Assembly: GCA_010015655.1 (NCBI GenBank) | Contig: ML976664.1 | Coordinates: 881,313-945,312, forward strand | Length of the DNA: 64,000 bases | Direction: 5' to 3' | DNA from: Bimuria novae-zelandiae CBS 107.79 | Taxonomy: Eukaryota > Ascomycota > Dothideomycetes > Pleosporales > Didymosphaeriaceae | Notes under the pieces: generated by a model | Told to the model about the DNA's origin: nothing | Databases searched by the model: none | Seen by the model: only the letters and a program-made list of their open reading frames with translations | In this document: positions 32,889-44,574 of the stretch, piece after piece | How the letters are laid out: the number at the start of each line of letters is the position of its first letter | Numbering within the stretch: position 1 is the first letter of the stretch | Position numbers and translations under genes: made by a program

Positions 32889-35020
32889 TCATTCCTCCCC
32901 ACCAGGCCCTGGCTGCCGTCCCTGATTGCAAAGTCAGTATACATATAGATTTTGTTCCAGCTTTGATGATTCTTACCATTTGCCGTGCCTTGAGCATCTC
33001 GTCGCACAGAAGCAAGTTGGACGCGATGCCAGTACTCGATGCGATGGCGTTGCGAAGCACTCGGAACGAATCATAGACACCCTCTTGCATCGGGTCCATG
33101 GCCTCACCAGTCGCCAGGTTCAGCCCGACGACATTGCCGTCATCATGTTCGTCCTGCAATGCAGCGACTATGGCATAGTCAGCAGATGCATAATAGCGTG
33201 AAAGAAATAAGTGGCCTTACGTGAATCTTGGATGTCGTGTCCCGAATTCGCTGCGAGTGTCTTGGGAATGACGAGCAACGCATCAGCGAAAGCATCGACA
33301 CCCCACTTGGCCTTCCCCTTGACAGTTTTCCGGAAGGTTTCGCTCCGGAGATGTGATGCGCAGGCGATCTGGAAAGCTCCTCCTCCTGGTACGACACTGC
33401 CATCGACGATCATGTTGTACACACTCCTCAGTCCATCTCGGACCGCATCCTTGATCTGCGTAATTGTGTGCGAGTTCGGTCCCTTGATGAGTAAGGTTAC
33501 CGATTTGGGCTCCTTGACGTCCTCCTAGACAGGGTCAGCTAAGCCTTTGCGCCGTTTGAAGAAGCTATTACTTACAACGAAGGTGTACTTCTCCTCACCT
33601 AGCTGATGCTCGTAAACCGAGCCAGCCCAGCCTAGAACGTCCGGAGTCAGGTCGTCCACGCTGTTCTGTGCAGTGCCACCACACACAAGCTGCAGCCGCT
33701 CCATGTTCCGCCTCTTAGCTCTCCGGAGGGCGAAGATACCATTCTTGACCAACACATCGAGGCTTAGCGGATCGATACCCTTTTGGTTTATTATGACGAA
33801 CCCCTTTTTGGGGTCGTTTCCGCAGACTTCCTTCTTAAGCTCGACGATCTTCCTAAGCTTCTCATCGACGAAACGTCGCTCACTCTCCACAAGTTTTTCC
33901 CTCTGCTCTGCGCTCGAATAGTAGAATCCAGAGTTAATTTCCGATTTCTCGTACTCCAAACTGACGTTAAGCGTAAGGATGTGGGCGTTCTCAACGCGCT
34001 TGGGCATATCGGGATGTCTCGCACCGTGGTCGAGTGCCAGACCTCGAATGAGCTGTGTGTCCGCTGCCGTTCGGTGTTGCATGGTCATGATCTCAACCAT
34101 ATGCAAGTCGGGTTTGGCGGGGGCCTGGTAGATGGCAAGAACAGCGTCCACAATATCGGGAGTCAGCTGCTCAGCGAGCGAACTGTCCAGTTTCGTGGCT
34201 AACGATGTCCGAGCTACTGAGAGGAGCAGCTCTCGGTCAACCTCCTTGTTCAGCTTGAATTCGTCGAGGAACTGTTCGGGTCAGTCCCTAGTCCACATTA
34301 AAACCATCGTCCGACGAACCTTGAGCGCCTCCGTCTTCGCAATCTCGTATCCGTCCGTGATAACTCGCGGGTGTAGACCTTCCGCAATGAATCGATCCGC
34401 CTGCTTGAGCAGTTCACCGACCAGCAATACGACTGATGTGGTTCCGTCTCCGGTGATCTCGTCTTGTGCGGTTGCCGCTCGCGCAATCATGACCTGCCAT
34501 TCATGAGCGTGTGTTACTGGGGAATTGTTACGTCGTATTCGACGGACATACAGCTGTTGGATTTTGGATTTGCTGCACGACATTAGCTAAATGACAATCT
34601 GATCTCTTCATCGCAACATACCATCTCCTTGAGCAGCACGCTACCATCCTTCGTGAGCTTGATCTACGAGGGAATCAATATCGGGACTGATAACCAGTCC
34701 TACTGACTTACGCCACCTGCGCCATCAACAAGCCTAGTCGGCGTCAGTGCCCAACTCTCCACCCGGGGTGGGGCAAACTCACATCTTCAATGTACCGCGG
34801 GGTCCGAGATTGGATGCTAAGACCTAAGCTACTGTCAGCACAGCTTCATCCCAAGGAATCTACCGATCGTCTCACCTTCTGCAGGCCCTCACCAGCCGAG
34901 ATATTGACTTGGAGAGCTTCCCCGCGCCGCTGCTCAGAGGTTAGCTCCACCGCAAAGCTCGGAAACAGTGCGACTGACTCTCGACTCGGCCTTGGGATTC
35001 AGGAGCTGCGCAGCCGACAT
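32889..35020 (-). CDS. CCT6: Chaperonin TCP-1/CCT subunit zeta
   Basis: Subunit zeta of the cytosolic CCT/TRiC chaperonin, which folds actin, tubulin and WD40 proteins. Eleven exons: 34979-35020, 34876-34929, 34783-34823, 34712-34733, 34622-34663, 34552-34572, 34320-34493, 33576-34271, 33221-33524, 32977-33167 and 32889-32921, giving 539 residues, the family's normal length. The first six exons are 21-54 nt each. Joined, they read [52 protein letters not shown] and QIQNPTA, then [29 protein letters not shown] with the ATPase GDGTT motif. Later blocks are [15 protein letters not shown] and [19 protein letters not shown]. The last 11 codons form a separate exon ending [10 protein letters not shown]. 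Divergent from NOP56 across 257 bp; both are growth-related. Confidence 0.95.
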
Positions 35021-35277
35021 AATTACGACGATTCTATCGGGGGTATCTGTAAAAGAGTAACAAAAGTGGTCGTGTTGCACTATGGCGGGAGCCTGGTTGT
35101 TTTCGCGAATGTCGCGTCCCATGAAAATGTTAGCGCGGCAGCGGAACAACGTCGGCCCGAAAAAGCTCGAACTTTTCGTTCGCAAAAGTGAGCTCCACCA
35201 CGTTTTTCGAGCTCTAGTCGCGAAGAATTTACGAAACACCTACACAACTGTCGCGCACCCGCTCGCCGCCGCGCAAC
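35021..35277. promoter_or_regulatory. Shared divergent promoter CCT6/NOP56
   Basis: 257 bp between start codons of a chaperonin gene and a ribosome-biogenesis gene. It contains GCGAATGTCGCG-like and GAAAAATT-poor text; I cannot name a specific site. The short spacing makes shared regulation likely but unproven. Confidence 0.5.
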
Positions 35278-37273
35278 ATGTCGGTCGACTATTTACTGCA
35301 CGAGAACCCGATTGGCTACGCCGTACGTAATTTTGCGCGCTTCCGAACGAGCTGTCTGATCTTTCGCAACGACCTGCATGGAGCATTGGGGAGAAATATC
35401 TAACACATTCTAGGTCTTCAAAGTCGTTAATCAGCCCGATACTATTGGCAACCGATTGAAAGAGGTTCAGGATGCTGTGCAGGATCTTGCAAAGTTCGGC
35501 AAGACCGTCGAGCTGGCTGGCCTGTCCCCATTTCAAGGCACCCAACAAGCGCTCTCCGAGACGAACGACATTAGCGAAGGCATCATGAGTGATTTCCTTC
35601 GCGCCACCCTTGAATCGAACCTGCCCAAGGCAAGCAACCCTCAAGGTGTCGGTGATAGCCACGGCTTTGCTGACCTTTACACCCCTAGGCCAGCAAGAAG
35701 AAGAAGATCGTTTTGGGAATCTGGGAGAAAACCCTCGCCGGCAGCATCAAGGCCGCATTCCCTCATGTCTCCTGCGAAACGGGAGAAACCAATCCAGTTG
35801 TTGGCGACCTTCTGAGGGGGCTGCGGCAGCACGCGGGCAAGCTCATCAAGCAGCTCCAGAGCGGCGATATCGAGCGCTCGGTCTTAGGTCTAGGGCATGC
35901 GTACAGCCGCAGCAAGGTGAAATTCTCCGGTACGTTCTATGGGTACATTTGTTCATGTGGGCGAGTGTTGATGACCTAGTCAATAAATCCGATCAACACA
36001 TCACGCAGGCAATCTCTACCCTCGACCAGGTTGACAAAGAGTGAGTGTTCACATTTTCCCCACGGTTCCGCGCATCTTCAAGAATCCTTTCGTCGAATCT
36101 AGGCAGCATGTGGGAAACACTGGATAGTGAACTCTCGCGAAGTCGAAAAAATCGGACCCATGCATGGACCATTCCCACCGAGAATGCAAGCTCCCAAATG
36201 TCTTGAGCATTAAGCTAACGTCATCAGTTTAAATCAGTTCTCGATGAGGCTTCGAGAAATGAACGGTTGGAGCTTCCCTGAGCTCTCCAAGATCGTCTCG
36301 AGCAACGAGCAATATGCCAAACTTGTGTTGCACATTGGAGACAAGTCGAGACTGGTCGATGACGATCTTCACGACCTCGCTGCCTTGGTTGGTGATGACG
36401 AAGGCGTTGCCCAAGCCATCATTAAGGCTGCTCGGACGAGCATGGGTCGAGTACGCATTCCATGATACACTTTCTTGGCATAGCTAACACCTGCGTCAGG
36501 ACCTCTCGGGAGCCGACATGGAGATAGTGATGAACTTTGCCAAGCGCACTGCTAGCCTCGCCGCCTACCGAAAGCAACTTTCCTCTTATCTCTCTAGCAG
36601 GATGAACAGCGTCGCCCCCAATCTCGCGGCTTTGATCGGTGATAGCGTCGGCGCTCGATTGATCTCCAAGGCTGGTTCGCTCACCAACCTGTCGAAATAC
36701 CCTGCTTCTACAGTACAAATCCTTGGCGCGGAGAAGGCTCTTTTCCGCGCACTGAAGACCAAGGGCAACACGCCAAAGTATGGTTTGATCTATCACTCCT
36801 CCTTCATTGGAAAGACGGGCGCGAAGTCCAAGGGTAGAATATCACGATTCTTGGCCAACAAAGTCTCTATCGCATCCAGAATCGATAACTTCTCAGAGAC
36901 TCCTACATCAAAGTTTGGAGAAGCTTTGAAGCGACAGGTCGAGGAGAGAATAGAGTTCTACGCCTCTGGTGCTACACCTGCGAAGAACTCTGCCGTCATG
37001 CAGGCTGCCATGGACTCCGTCCTGGCTGACATTGACACCGAAGATCCCACCGCACACGCTACTGAGGACGTCGTCATGGCAGATGGTGTCACTGGAAAGG
37101 CCACCGAGCAGGCTGTCCGTGAGAAGAAGAAGGAGAAGAAGGAGAAGAAAGAGAAGAAGTCAAAGCATGCAGGCGATGAAGCGACTGAAAAGAAGTCCAA
37201 GAAAGATAAGAAGAGGAAGCATGCTGATGAGGACGGCGAGGGAAAGAAGAAGAAGAAGAAGAGCAAGGCGTAG
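35278..37273 (+). CDS. NOP56: Box C/D snoRNP core protein Nop56
   Basis: Core protein of box C/D snoRNPs that direct rRNA 2'-O-methylation in the nucleolus. Exons 35278-35322, 35414-35629, 35689-35929, 35980-36040, 36228-36450 and 36500-37273 give 519 residues. The N-terminal domain reads [35 protein letters not shown] and [31 protein letters not shown], which fits Nop56 rather than Nop58. The Nop domain (coiled coil plus [42 protein letters not shown]) is intact. The C-terminal tail has repeated KKEKK/KKSKK runs. The second intron (35630-35688) has a GC donor (AAG|GCAAGC); other GT choices break the frame before KKKKIVLG. Intron 4 is 187 nt, long for this window. Confidence 0.95.
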
Positions 37274-39218
37274 CGTTGTGTAGTCGCGTATGAGCCACGC
37301 TTTTCCCGGTTTCGGGCAGCATGATACACCTTCCGACGGCGTTAAGGATGCACGATGGGGTTCTGCAGCTAGGCGTTTTATATTGGGGGTTCGTCTTCTC
37401 TTGTGAGGATCTTCAGCAATGGAATATGTATGCACGTGAGCTGAGCATAATTGGCTTTTGAGCCTTTTTGTATCAAGTATGCTAGGTATGCTATGGTTCG
37501 GCACATTAACCGATCTCGACGCCTCTGTTCAAACCAATCGATCCGTGTTATCAGCCACTTTTGATGTCGTGATATCCTGTTCAGATTGCTGGAATTGCCC
37601 CTTCACAAGCACTCAACGAGTTGGTTTCCATGCATACTCCCGGGACAGTCATTTTAGAAGGCCGAGTAAGGTGATAATAGGCTGCCACATGGAATGCTCC
37701 GGGTCTAAATTGGCACATGCCCACGTGTCATACAGTGCAATGTCCCTTTTGGACTTGGTGGCGGAGTTTTGATGCCCGTAAATTTCTCACCAAGTTAATC
37801 AAAATGTAGAGAGCGGGATTATCTTCTTCGGGTTTCTATCGTTGTGCCTCAGAAACTACTGTCGCAGATGCATGCATGTGTCGGAGTTGCGCCTTTGTGG
37901 CGGTAGTTGCCTGTTTCGTCAGTATGTTTCACATCTGTGCTCCGCAAACTGATGCTCACGCGCACAACCCAGGAAGGTGGCGCAGAGATTGTTGTCCGGA
38001 CTTGTAGAAAGATTGATGTTGTTGACAGCTGTTATTCAAGTCATCAAAGCTGGTGAGGCTGGACGACTGCAAGATCCTCTGTAGGGGCTCGCCCTTCCAA
38101 TCGGAGAATTTAACGATGGTCCTGCATCCGAGGAACTCTTTACGGATTAGCGCGGAAGGTGGGGACTTTGAACCATGGGTGCACTGACCATTGGATATTC
38201 CGTCAACACCAAGACTTGTCTGGCTAAAGAGGATGCATACGAGTCGTCTGCACCACTGCACCATCCCAAACCCCCGAGCGGGTGTTAGTGTGAAGCAGCT
38301 AATTGCCCCTTCGAATCACTGTGTGTCCTAAGGGAGATCAGGCGGCTGTCTTTCTCGGCTAGCACATGAGATGAATATGTGGCGTTGTGGCTTAACAGCA
38401 ATCTTCTCTCGAAGGAAGTGCTTCACCTGTTCTCTCCGAGACGTGTGACCTGACCATGAGAGCATGCGGAAGGTCACAGCAAACTGCAGCTTCAGCGAGC
38501 GATTGCCGACAATATGATTAGACTTTAGAACGACATACCATCCCCCACTCGACAGGAATCTTCAGGGTAATCCGATTTCATGCTCTGCCAGATGGCCAGC
38601 CCTACAGCCGGCTAGTTTCCCCAGGCTCACCCGGCGAATGTGCTCCTGCCTACGACGTGAACGCCCCAGCTCCGGTCAGTCGCTCTGGCGTATGCTCCAT
38701 ATTCTCGTAACCTTGCCCGTGCTTTGACTGGTGGTCCGCCCAATGTCTCCAAGTCTGCGCTGCTGCCCTTTATACATGAAGCCCCCGACTCTCGTCCACA
38801 ATTCTCCCTCTCCCTCCTTTTTCTTGCCGTCGTCTGCCTGCGACAATACAATTTCATCAATTCAGCGCCATCGAGCGGTGCCGCCATCAAACTAATTGCG
38901 GGTGAAGCAGAGTCGTGTTCGTCTCCGTGTCCCAGTCACTCTTTTAGCCCCTTGCCGCCCGCCACTCGGCCTGCAATTCGGTTTTCGTGTTCTCGCCATC
39001 GTTTGCTGTCTATATCGGTACGGCAGCCTTGGTGTTGAGTTCACCTCCAGTCTCCAAACAGCCGCCAGCCGCCCATCCAAACAACAAGCCTGCGCGCGTG
39101 GCTTTTCGACAATCGCATCTCCTGGCTTTGCGGTATCCTCTTTCCACACCGCTGTAGACTTGTAGAGCGCGCTTCTGCGACATTTTTTGGCATTGCAGAG
39201 TTTTGGTTTTCCGAGGCC
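37274..39218. other. Intergenic region NOP56 / HPC2-type gene
   Basis: 1.95 kb with no gene I can support. ORFs up to 126 codons have no motifs. The part after about 38,750 is C/T-rich and probably the long 5' leader and promoter of the HPC2-type gene. Confidence 0.45.
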
Positions 39219-41069
39219 ATGGACGCTGCAGAGAACGCATCGTCGCCCGGTAGTCTGAGCTCGCCGCCTCATTCGCCTGAGCAGTCGACGCCAAACAATT
39301 CCGCGATCCGAGTCGCGAGCGGTGGTTATGGTGTTGCAAATGCCAGCACCCCCACCCCTGCAGCCTCCACAACGTCGACTCCTAGACTCACAGCCGCTGG
39401 GACCATCCGCAAGAAACCCGGTCCCAAGCCCAAGCCGAGAGATCCAAACGAATCAGAAAAGAAGCCCAGGAAGCCTCGCAAGACTGCAGAGCCAAAAGAC
39501 CCCAATGCAGCGCCTGCCCCGCGCAAGAGAAGGACCAAGGCTTCTCTGGAAGCACAGAATGCGTCACCTGCGCCTGCGGAGGAACAGCCAGCTGTAAATG
39601 TACTACAGCCACAATCCGTACCGCAAGCAAGACCCACCGAACTGGCGCAGGTGATTAAAGCAGAGCACCCTGCCGCTGTTGCACAACCTCCACGTGCGCT
39701 AGGTGCTGCAGGTGCAGAGCCGCTTCACGGCAATCCCAACCTTTCGCACATCACCTCGACTCCTTCAACACCGCGACCTGCAAGCTCGGGCCAGCGGTAT
39801 GACCCCATCCGCGGCGGCATCTACGAGTCGAAGCCCCTTGTCGTGAACAGCGCCCCACCACCACCCATCTCGCCGCCCCTCAACCGAGCAAGCGCATCGC
39901 CATCCATCACATCTCTGATCGACCCGCCCACTGTGTCCAGCTCCACCTACGCCCAGTCTGCTAGGCTGCAACAAACGGCGTCCATCACGTCTGCTCCGTT
40001 GTCGCCTGCCGTCGTGTCAAGTCATCAAGGGCCGCTCCTTCCACTCCAAGACAACCAGCAACCACCCCGACCAACAGCACCTCTGGGACCTGCACCCATG
40101 GATATTGACTCTGACCCGAGAACTTCTGTAGCCATGAAGAAGACCGACTCTACGAGCGCGGGCACGTCGACGAATGCGCCAACTCCACCTGTCAAAGCCC
40201 GGCAGAAAGAAGCCCCGCCGCCTTTGCCGACAGGAAGCGGTCTATTATCAGGCACTCCCTTTGGGCCAGTCGTCAACGCCAATGGCAACGGCTCCACCGA
40301 ACCCTCCGGCGTGAATATCTGGCTCACCTTCCCTCTGAAGGGCAACTCGAACGTCACCATCAACTTTGCGCAGGAGGTTGAGAAGAAGTATGGTTTCGCC
40401 GCTCTCCATCCTCGGATCGCAGCTCGTCGAGAGCGTCAGCGCCAGATCACCTCCATGGGCGCTGCGCTCGAAAAGGCACATGGCCACGTCGGGTCCGCTG
40501 ATGATATGTCGGTCGACCTTTCCGATAATGAGAGCAATGGCGGTAATACGGGTATGGACGACGAGGGATCCGCAGCTGGCAAGGCGAAGAAGCCGCGAAA
40601 GAGGAAGCAAGAAGATTACGACAAGGAGGATGACTTCATCGACGACACCGAAATGGCCTGGGAGCAGCAAGCGCTCATGGCCAAGGACGGCTTCTTCGTC
40701 TACCAGGGCCCTCTGGTGACCGAGGAGAAGCCTGCAATCGAGCGGTACGTACTTGACTCATATCTCTTGTTTTAAAGTGGTTTACTGACACGAAGTAGAG
40801 CCGATGGCACCGTCAAGCGCGGTCGCGGTCGCGGTCGTGGCGGCGCCACCCGAGGCGAGACTTCAGGGCGAGGACGAGGACGTGGCGGCGGGCCTGGCTC
40901 ACGCGGTGGCCAAACTGTCCGTAAGCCTCGAGTAACTAAAGCTGACCGTGCCATGATGGAGCAAGAAAAGGCTAAGCGTATCGAATTCAGTCAGCAGCTC
41001 GGCAGTAACGGTCTCACGAACATGCCCGTTACCGCGGCTCACGCCGGTACCATCCAACCAGCGCTGTAG
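39219..41069 (+). CDS. HPC2: HPC2/ubinuclein-domain protein (HIR complex subunit)
   Basis: Probable Hpc2 subunit of the HIR histone chaperone, which deposits H3-H4 independently of replication and represses histone genes. Exons 39219-40744 and 40799-41069 give 598 residues; the intron is 54 nt. The first 370 residues are disordered, rich in Pro, Ser and Thr with basic patches (RKKPGPKPKPRD, RKPRKTAEPKD). About 480-515 is the HUN/Hpc2-related core: KKPRKRKQEDYDKEDDFIDD followed by TEMAWEQQALMAKDGFFVYQGPLV. The C-terminus after the intron is a Gly/Arg-rich run (RGRGRGRGG, GRGRGRGGGPGSRGG) and a short Ala/Gln tail. Function is inferred from the core motif alone. ASF1, the HIR partner, is 24 kb away. 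Confidence 0.82.
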
Positions 41070-41964
41070 AGCGGCGTCTCGTCGTCTACCCCGCTAGATA
41101 GGCTGTCTATTTCCTTTATCATCGAATAGATGCATGGGTTGTACAACAGGATATACTCAGCCGCTGTATTGTCGGTGTCGCTGATGAGGGCGGATATCTG
41201 ATATTACGACATGGAGTTGTGGGCTGGTGAACCATGGCGTTACTTGCGGACATGGTGGGACTGGTGTTGTTATTAGTGTTTTAAGCATGTCTGATTAGCA
41301 TGTGTTATGGCGTCTGGGGGCGAGAGCTTGCATCTTTAGCTTTCGAAGAGTTAGATGTAATATCAAAATGCATGTTTCTGTTACTTGTTACTCTTAGCTG
41401 CTACTTTTGCAATATTCGCTGGTCTCGATTGTTCGTAACGGAGTCTTGGTAAGATTACAGTCTACGCTTTGACTTGCACATGGCCAGAAACATTTACTTT
41501 GACAACACTGATCTTCTTCGCGCTTCTTCGAACCAAAGCGAATGCGGCTCGAGTGAGCCGAGAAAATGGCTTACAACGCCCTTTCCATACTTGGATGTTG
41601 TTGGTCTGCCCTGCGTGATCTGGTCTTTGGACATGCTCATTTCCGAATTTCCATGTTCCGTTTCCTGGATCCTGAAATCGGGATTCTGAACATCAGTATC
41701 CATTTCCCGTTTTCCATTTCCTGTATATACCATACGAACGCGGCACAGCACTAATCCGCGCGTACATAACTCGCCCGGCCGCTCCTGCCTTTCACTCGCG
41801 GTCGCCCACAGCAACGACGTCAACCGACGAAAGCCCTACCACCATAACCACTACGGCCGCGCATGAACACCCGCGCATCACATTCTCAACTTATCTCCTG
41901 TCTGTCGATCACAAAAGTCCACCCTCACCTCTCGAATTGTCCAGAATCGCACTTAGTCATCCCG
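41070..41964. other. Intergenic region
   Basis: 895 bp. It holds the HPC2-type 3' end and the next gene's promoter. Around 41,640-41,740 TTTCC/TTCCATTTCC words recur. An in-frame upstream ATG at 41863 could lengthen the next protein by 34 residues. Confidence 0.45.
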
Positions 41965-43456
41965 ATGACCTCACCCAGCGACACCGCTGCCAGTCGAAAG
42001 CGCAAGCATTCTCCCCACCAGGACTACGTGCTCTCGGAGCGGTCGCTGCGGTTCTACAACGGGACGTATAAGTGGGATGGGTCGGCTGGGTTCTGGGACG
42101 ATGGGGGAGGTGAGTACATAAACACCTGCTCTACACCATGTCCTCGAATCATTTTCTACATACAGGAGCTTGTACTTATATGACAACAGTATACCACAAA
42201 TTCAACGACCCGGATGATCCTGAGGGGATACCGCCTACGCCGAAGCCTATTGGTCAGGGGGATTTGTGGCGCGAGGAGGAGTCGGAGAACGACGTCGCGG
42301 GTGAGGAATCCGATGATGTGCCCACGAATTCTACGGGAGCAGATGGTGTGCGAGAGGCACTGGCGCCGGTGGGGTCTTTTCCTTCCTCGATGCTTCCGAC
42401 GGTCGAACTAGACAATGGACAGAGCTCGATGTTCGGTAGCGAAATCCATGAGTTAGCGCTGCGAAAGGAGGATTTATTCCTTGGACACCCTGATCGCGAG
42501 AGACTGTTGGGCCAGGTCGAGGGTATGCTTGTTGCGAAGTATATGTCCGAGAGGAATGTGGGGGTTGAGGAGGCGTTCAGGCTTTGCCGTGTGGAGATTC
42601 CGCCTGCACTGGTTGCTGAGCTTAAGCGTTGTGCGGTGGATGCACATTCGCAGCTCGATGAAGAGGCGGAGGATGGCAGTGTCGCAGGAGAAGAGGAGGA
42701 CCCGTGGGCTGATCTGCGCGGTGTGGGGGCAGGCACGGGCGATGTCGACGATAAGGACGCCGTTGTTGCTGCGTCAGTGACATACGAGATTGGAGGAGAA
42801 CAGACGTCTGAGTCCCCTGCCGCTGCTTCGAAGCTTACCCTCCACGGAGAGCCAGCTGCTGTGAAGGATGAGGGTAGCGAACCGGAAGAGGAGAACGAGG
42901 GAGAGCAGGCGAAACTAGAGAATGGGGCGCCAGGTATGTTGGGTGATATTCAGCCTCGCAAGGGGGTGCTAATTTGCGACTCTCAGGTGCTGGGGAAACC
43001 GACGGGGCTCGGCCATCATCCCTCGAGTCCAGTCCTTTGTCGGACTGTCCGTCTGACTTGTCGGATTGGAAAGTGGAGGTCGACGTAAGCAAACTGCCAG
43101 CAATGCAACCCTAGGACAAATGTTCGAGCGCCGTACTACCATAGGATGGGTTACACCATGGGTTACGGTGCTTAGAATCCTGTCCTCGCTGTCCTGCGAT
43201 ATCCTGCTGACCAAGACCAGGTTAAGAACCCCGACCATGCACACGCCGCGAAGTCGTCCTCGAAGCTCAAGAACGAGCCAAGCAGGAAGACAACCATGAA
43301 GTCACAGAGCAACACGCAGGCTCGCGGCAGCAGTGTTGATTCGGGTGTTGGTAGGTTACTCCCAGACGTGAGACGAGACGGAATACGTACTGACCGGATA
43401 CCACAGATATTCCTAATAGGGGACGGTCTACCCGCCTCTGTCTTGCTGGTAAGTAG
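41965..43456 (+). CDS. Uncharacterised acidic protein
   Basis: Not recognised. Proposed exons 41965-42109, 42166-42933, 42987-43084, 43221-43350 and 43407-43456 join in phase (introns 56, 53, 136, 56 nt) and give 396 residues. The first 60 residues carry a basic start (RKRKH) and a conserved-looking aromatic stretch (SLRFYNGTYKWDGSAGFWDD, CTYMTTVYHKFNDPDD). The rest is acidic, with SENDVAGEESDD, EEAEDGSVAGEEEDPWAD and EGSEPEEENEGEQ. Intron 2 has a good TGCTAAT branch site; ignoring it extends the ORF to 43090 in another frame. The third to fifth exons (VKNPDHAHAAKSSSKLKNEP, GSSVDSGVDIPNRGR) are less certain. A regulatory or nuclear role would be guesswork. Confidence 0.6.
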
Positions 43457-43777
43457 TGTTGTTGAATCACTTTGGCGCGTGCTGTCACGGTTGGGAGATT
43501 GGAGAATTGATGGACTTGATACCCTATCTTGTACTCTTGTCTACATTGTAGCATTGAATACCACTGCCTGCGTCAGACTCAGCACTATTGGCTTCCTTCC
43601 AGATCTCATCATACATACACGCGACCCTTCTACCTGCCCCGCACGTCCTTTACACGCCCGTGATATCTCACACTCCTTGTCTGGTTATTATTCCCAAATG
43701 AGCCTACAATCTCCACTTATCATACAACAAAAAACCCATATCCCAACACATAATCATACACTGTTTCAGGACAATGT
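43457..43777. other. Convergent 3' intergenic region
   Basis: 321 bp between the acidic-protein gene and CBP6. It contains 3' ends of both; nothing else seen. Confidence 0.45.
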
Positions 43778-44267
43778 TTACTGCCACCGTATCTTCATCT
43801 TCCACTCGTCCACCTTGGCCTGCCACCAGCTCTTCCTGGGCGCGCGCTCAATCTCCTCCATCAGCCTGTCGTAGTGCTCCGGGTTCGAGCTCGGCTTCAG
43901 CACGCCGGGCGAGAGCGGGTATTTCTTCGCATACCGGTTTTCGAGCAGCGAGTAGAGGGCGTTGATCTGGGGGAGTTCTTGCTGGGGAGTTGTTCGCAAG
44001 GGCCGAACGCTTGCGTCGGTGGTTTTGTCGGTAGTGGGGGTTGGCTTGGAAGAGTCTTCGAGCAGAGGTGAGACGGGCGTCACGCCGTAGGGCACGGCGC
44101 GGCGCTCGATTGTGCGGGTGAAGGGCGCATGGGGGCGGAGGAGGTCTTTGGGCCAGAGGGAAAGGATGCGCGTGTAGTGCTTTGCTACGGTCTGGATGGT
44201 CGTGTTAGTCTTGAGGCAGTGTGTAGAAGGGAAAATTGGTGTTGTGAATACGCACACTCTGCGACAT
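43778..44267 (-). CDS. CBP6: Cytochrome b assembly factor Cbp6-like (UQCC2 family)
   Basis: Small mitochondrial protein; in yeast Cbp6 with Cbp3 binds the mitoribosome and new cytochrome b for complex III assembly. Exon 1 is only 12 nt (44256-44267, MSQS), followed by a 64-nt intron and exon 2 at 43778-44191; total 141 residues. Exon 2 reads TVAKHYTRILSLWPKDLLRPHAPFTRTIERR at its start and INALYSLLENRYAKKYPLSPGVLKP and RAPRKSWWQAKVDEWKMKIRW at its end, as I recall for the fungal family. The longer ORF reading through the intron would start at 44308 and lacks these features at its N-terminus. Family assignment is from recalled pattern, not a search. Confidence 0.7.
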
Positions 44268-44574
44268 TTTTTTGGTGGTGGGTATTTGGTCAATAACGTT
44301 CGCGTCATCTACGACATTCGATAGGCTCGCGGTGGCGCTAGATTTGTGTGACAAAGCGTGGCGCAGCGCCTTCCCCCCAGGCGCTACGGCCGGGGCTCCC
44401 ACGGACTTTGGGCTGACTGGACGCTCCTCCTGCGCCTGACACACGAACGAACAACCTCATACACCAACACGCATACGCTCCTTCCGCTCGCTCCTTTTCC
44501 TTTTCCCTTCTCCCTTCTCCCTTCTCCCTTCTCTCACGACCTACTTTTGTTGGTGCAGCGCTGCGAAGAAAACA
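44268..44574. promoter_or_regulatory. Divergent promoter CBP6/BSD2 with CT heptamer tract
   Basis: 307 bp between start codons. A tandem CCCTTCT heptamer (about four copies) lies at 44,506-44,535, forming a long pyrimidine tract upstream of BSD2. Such tracts are common near fungal transcription starts. Confidence 0.55.

Noticed and set aside
36958..37329. Phe/Ser-rich minus-strand ORF of 123 codons
   Set aside because: Antisense to the Lys-rich tail of NOP56.
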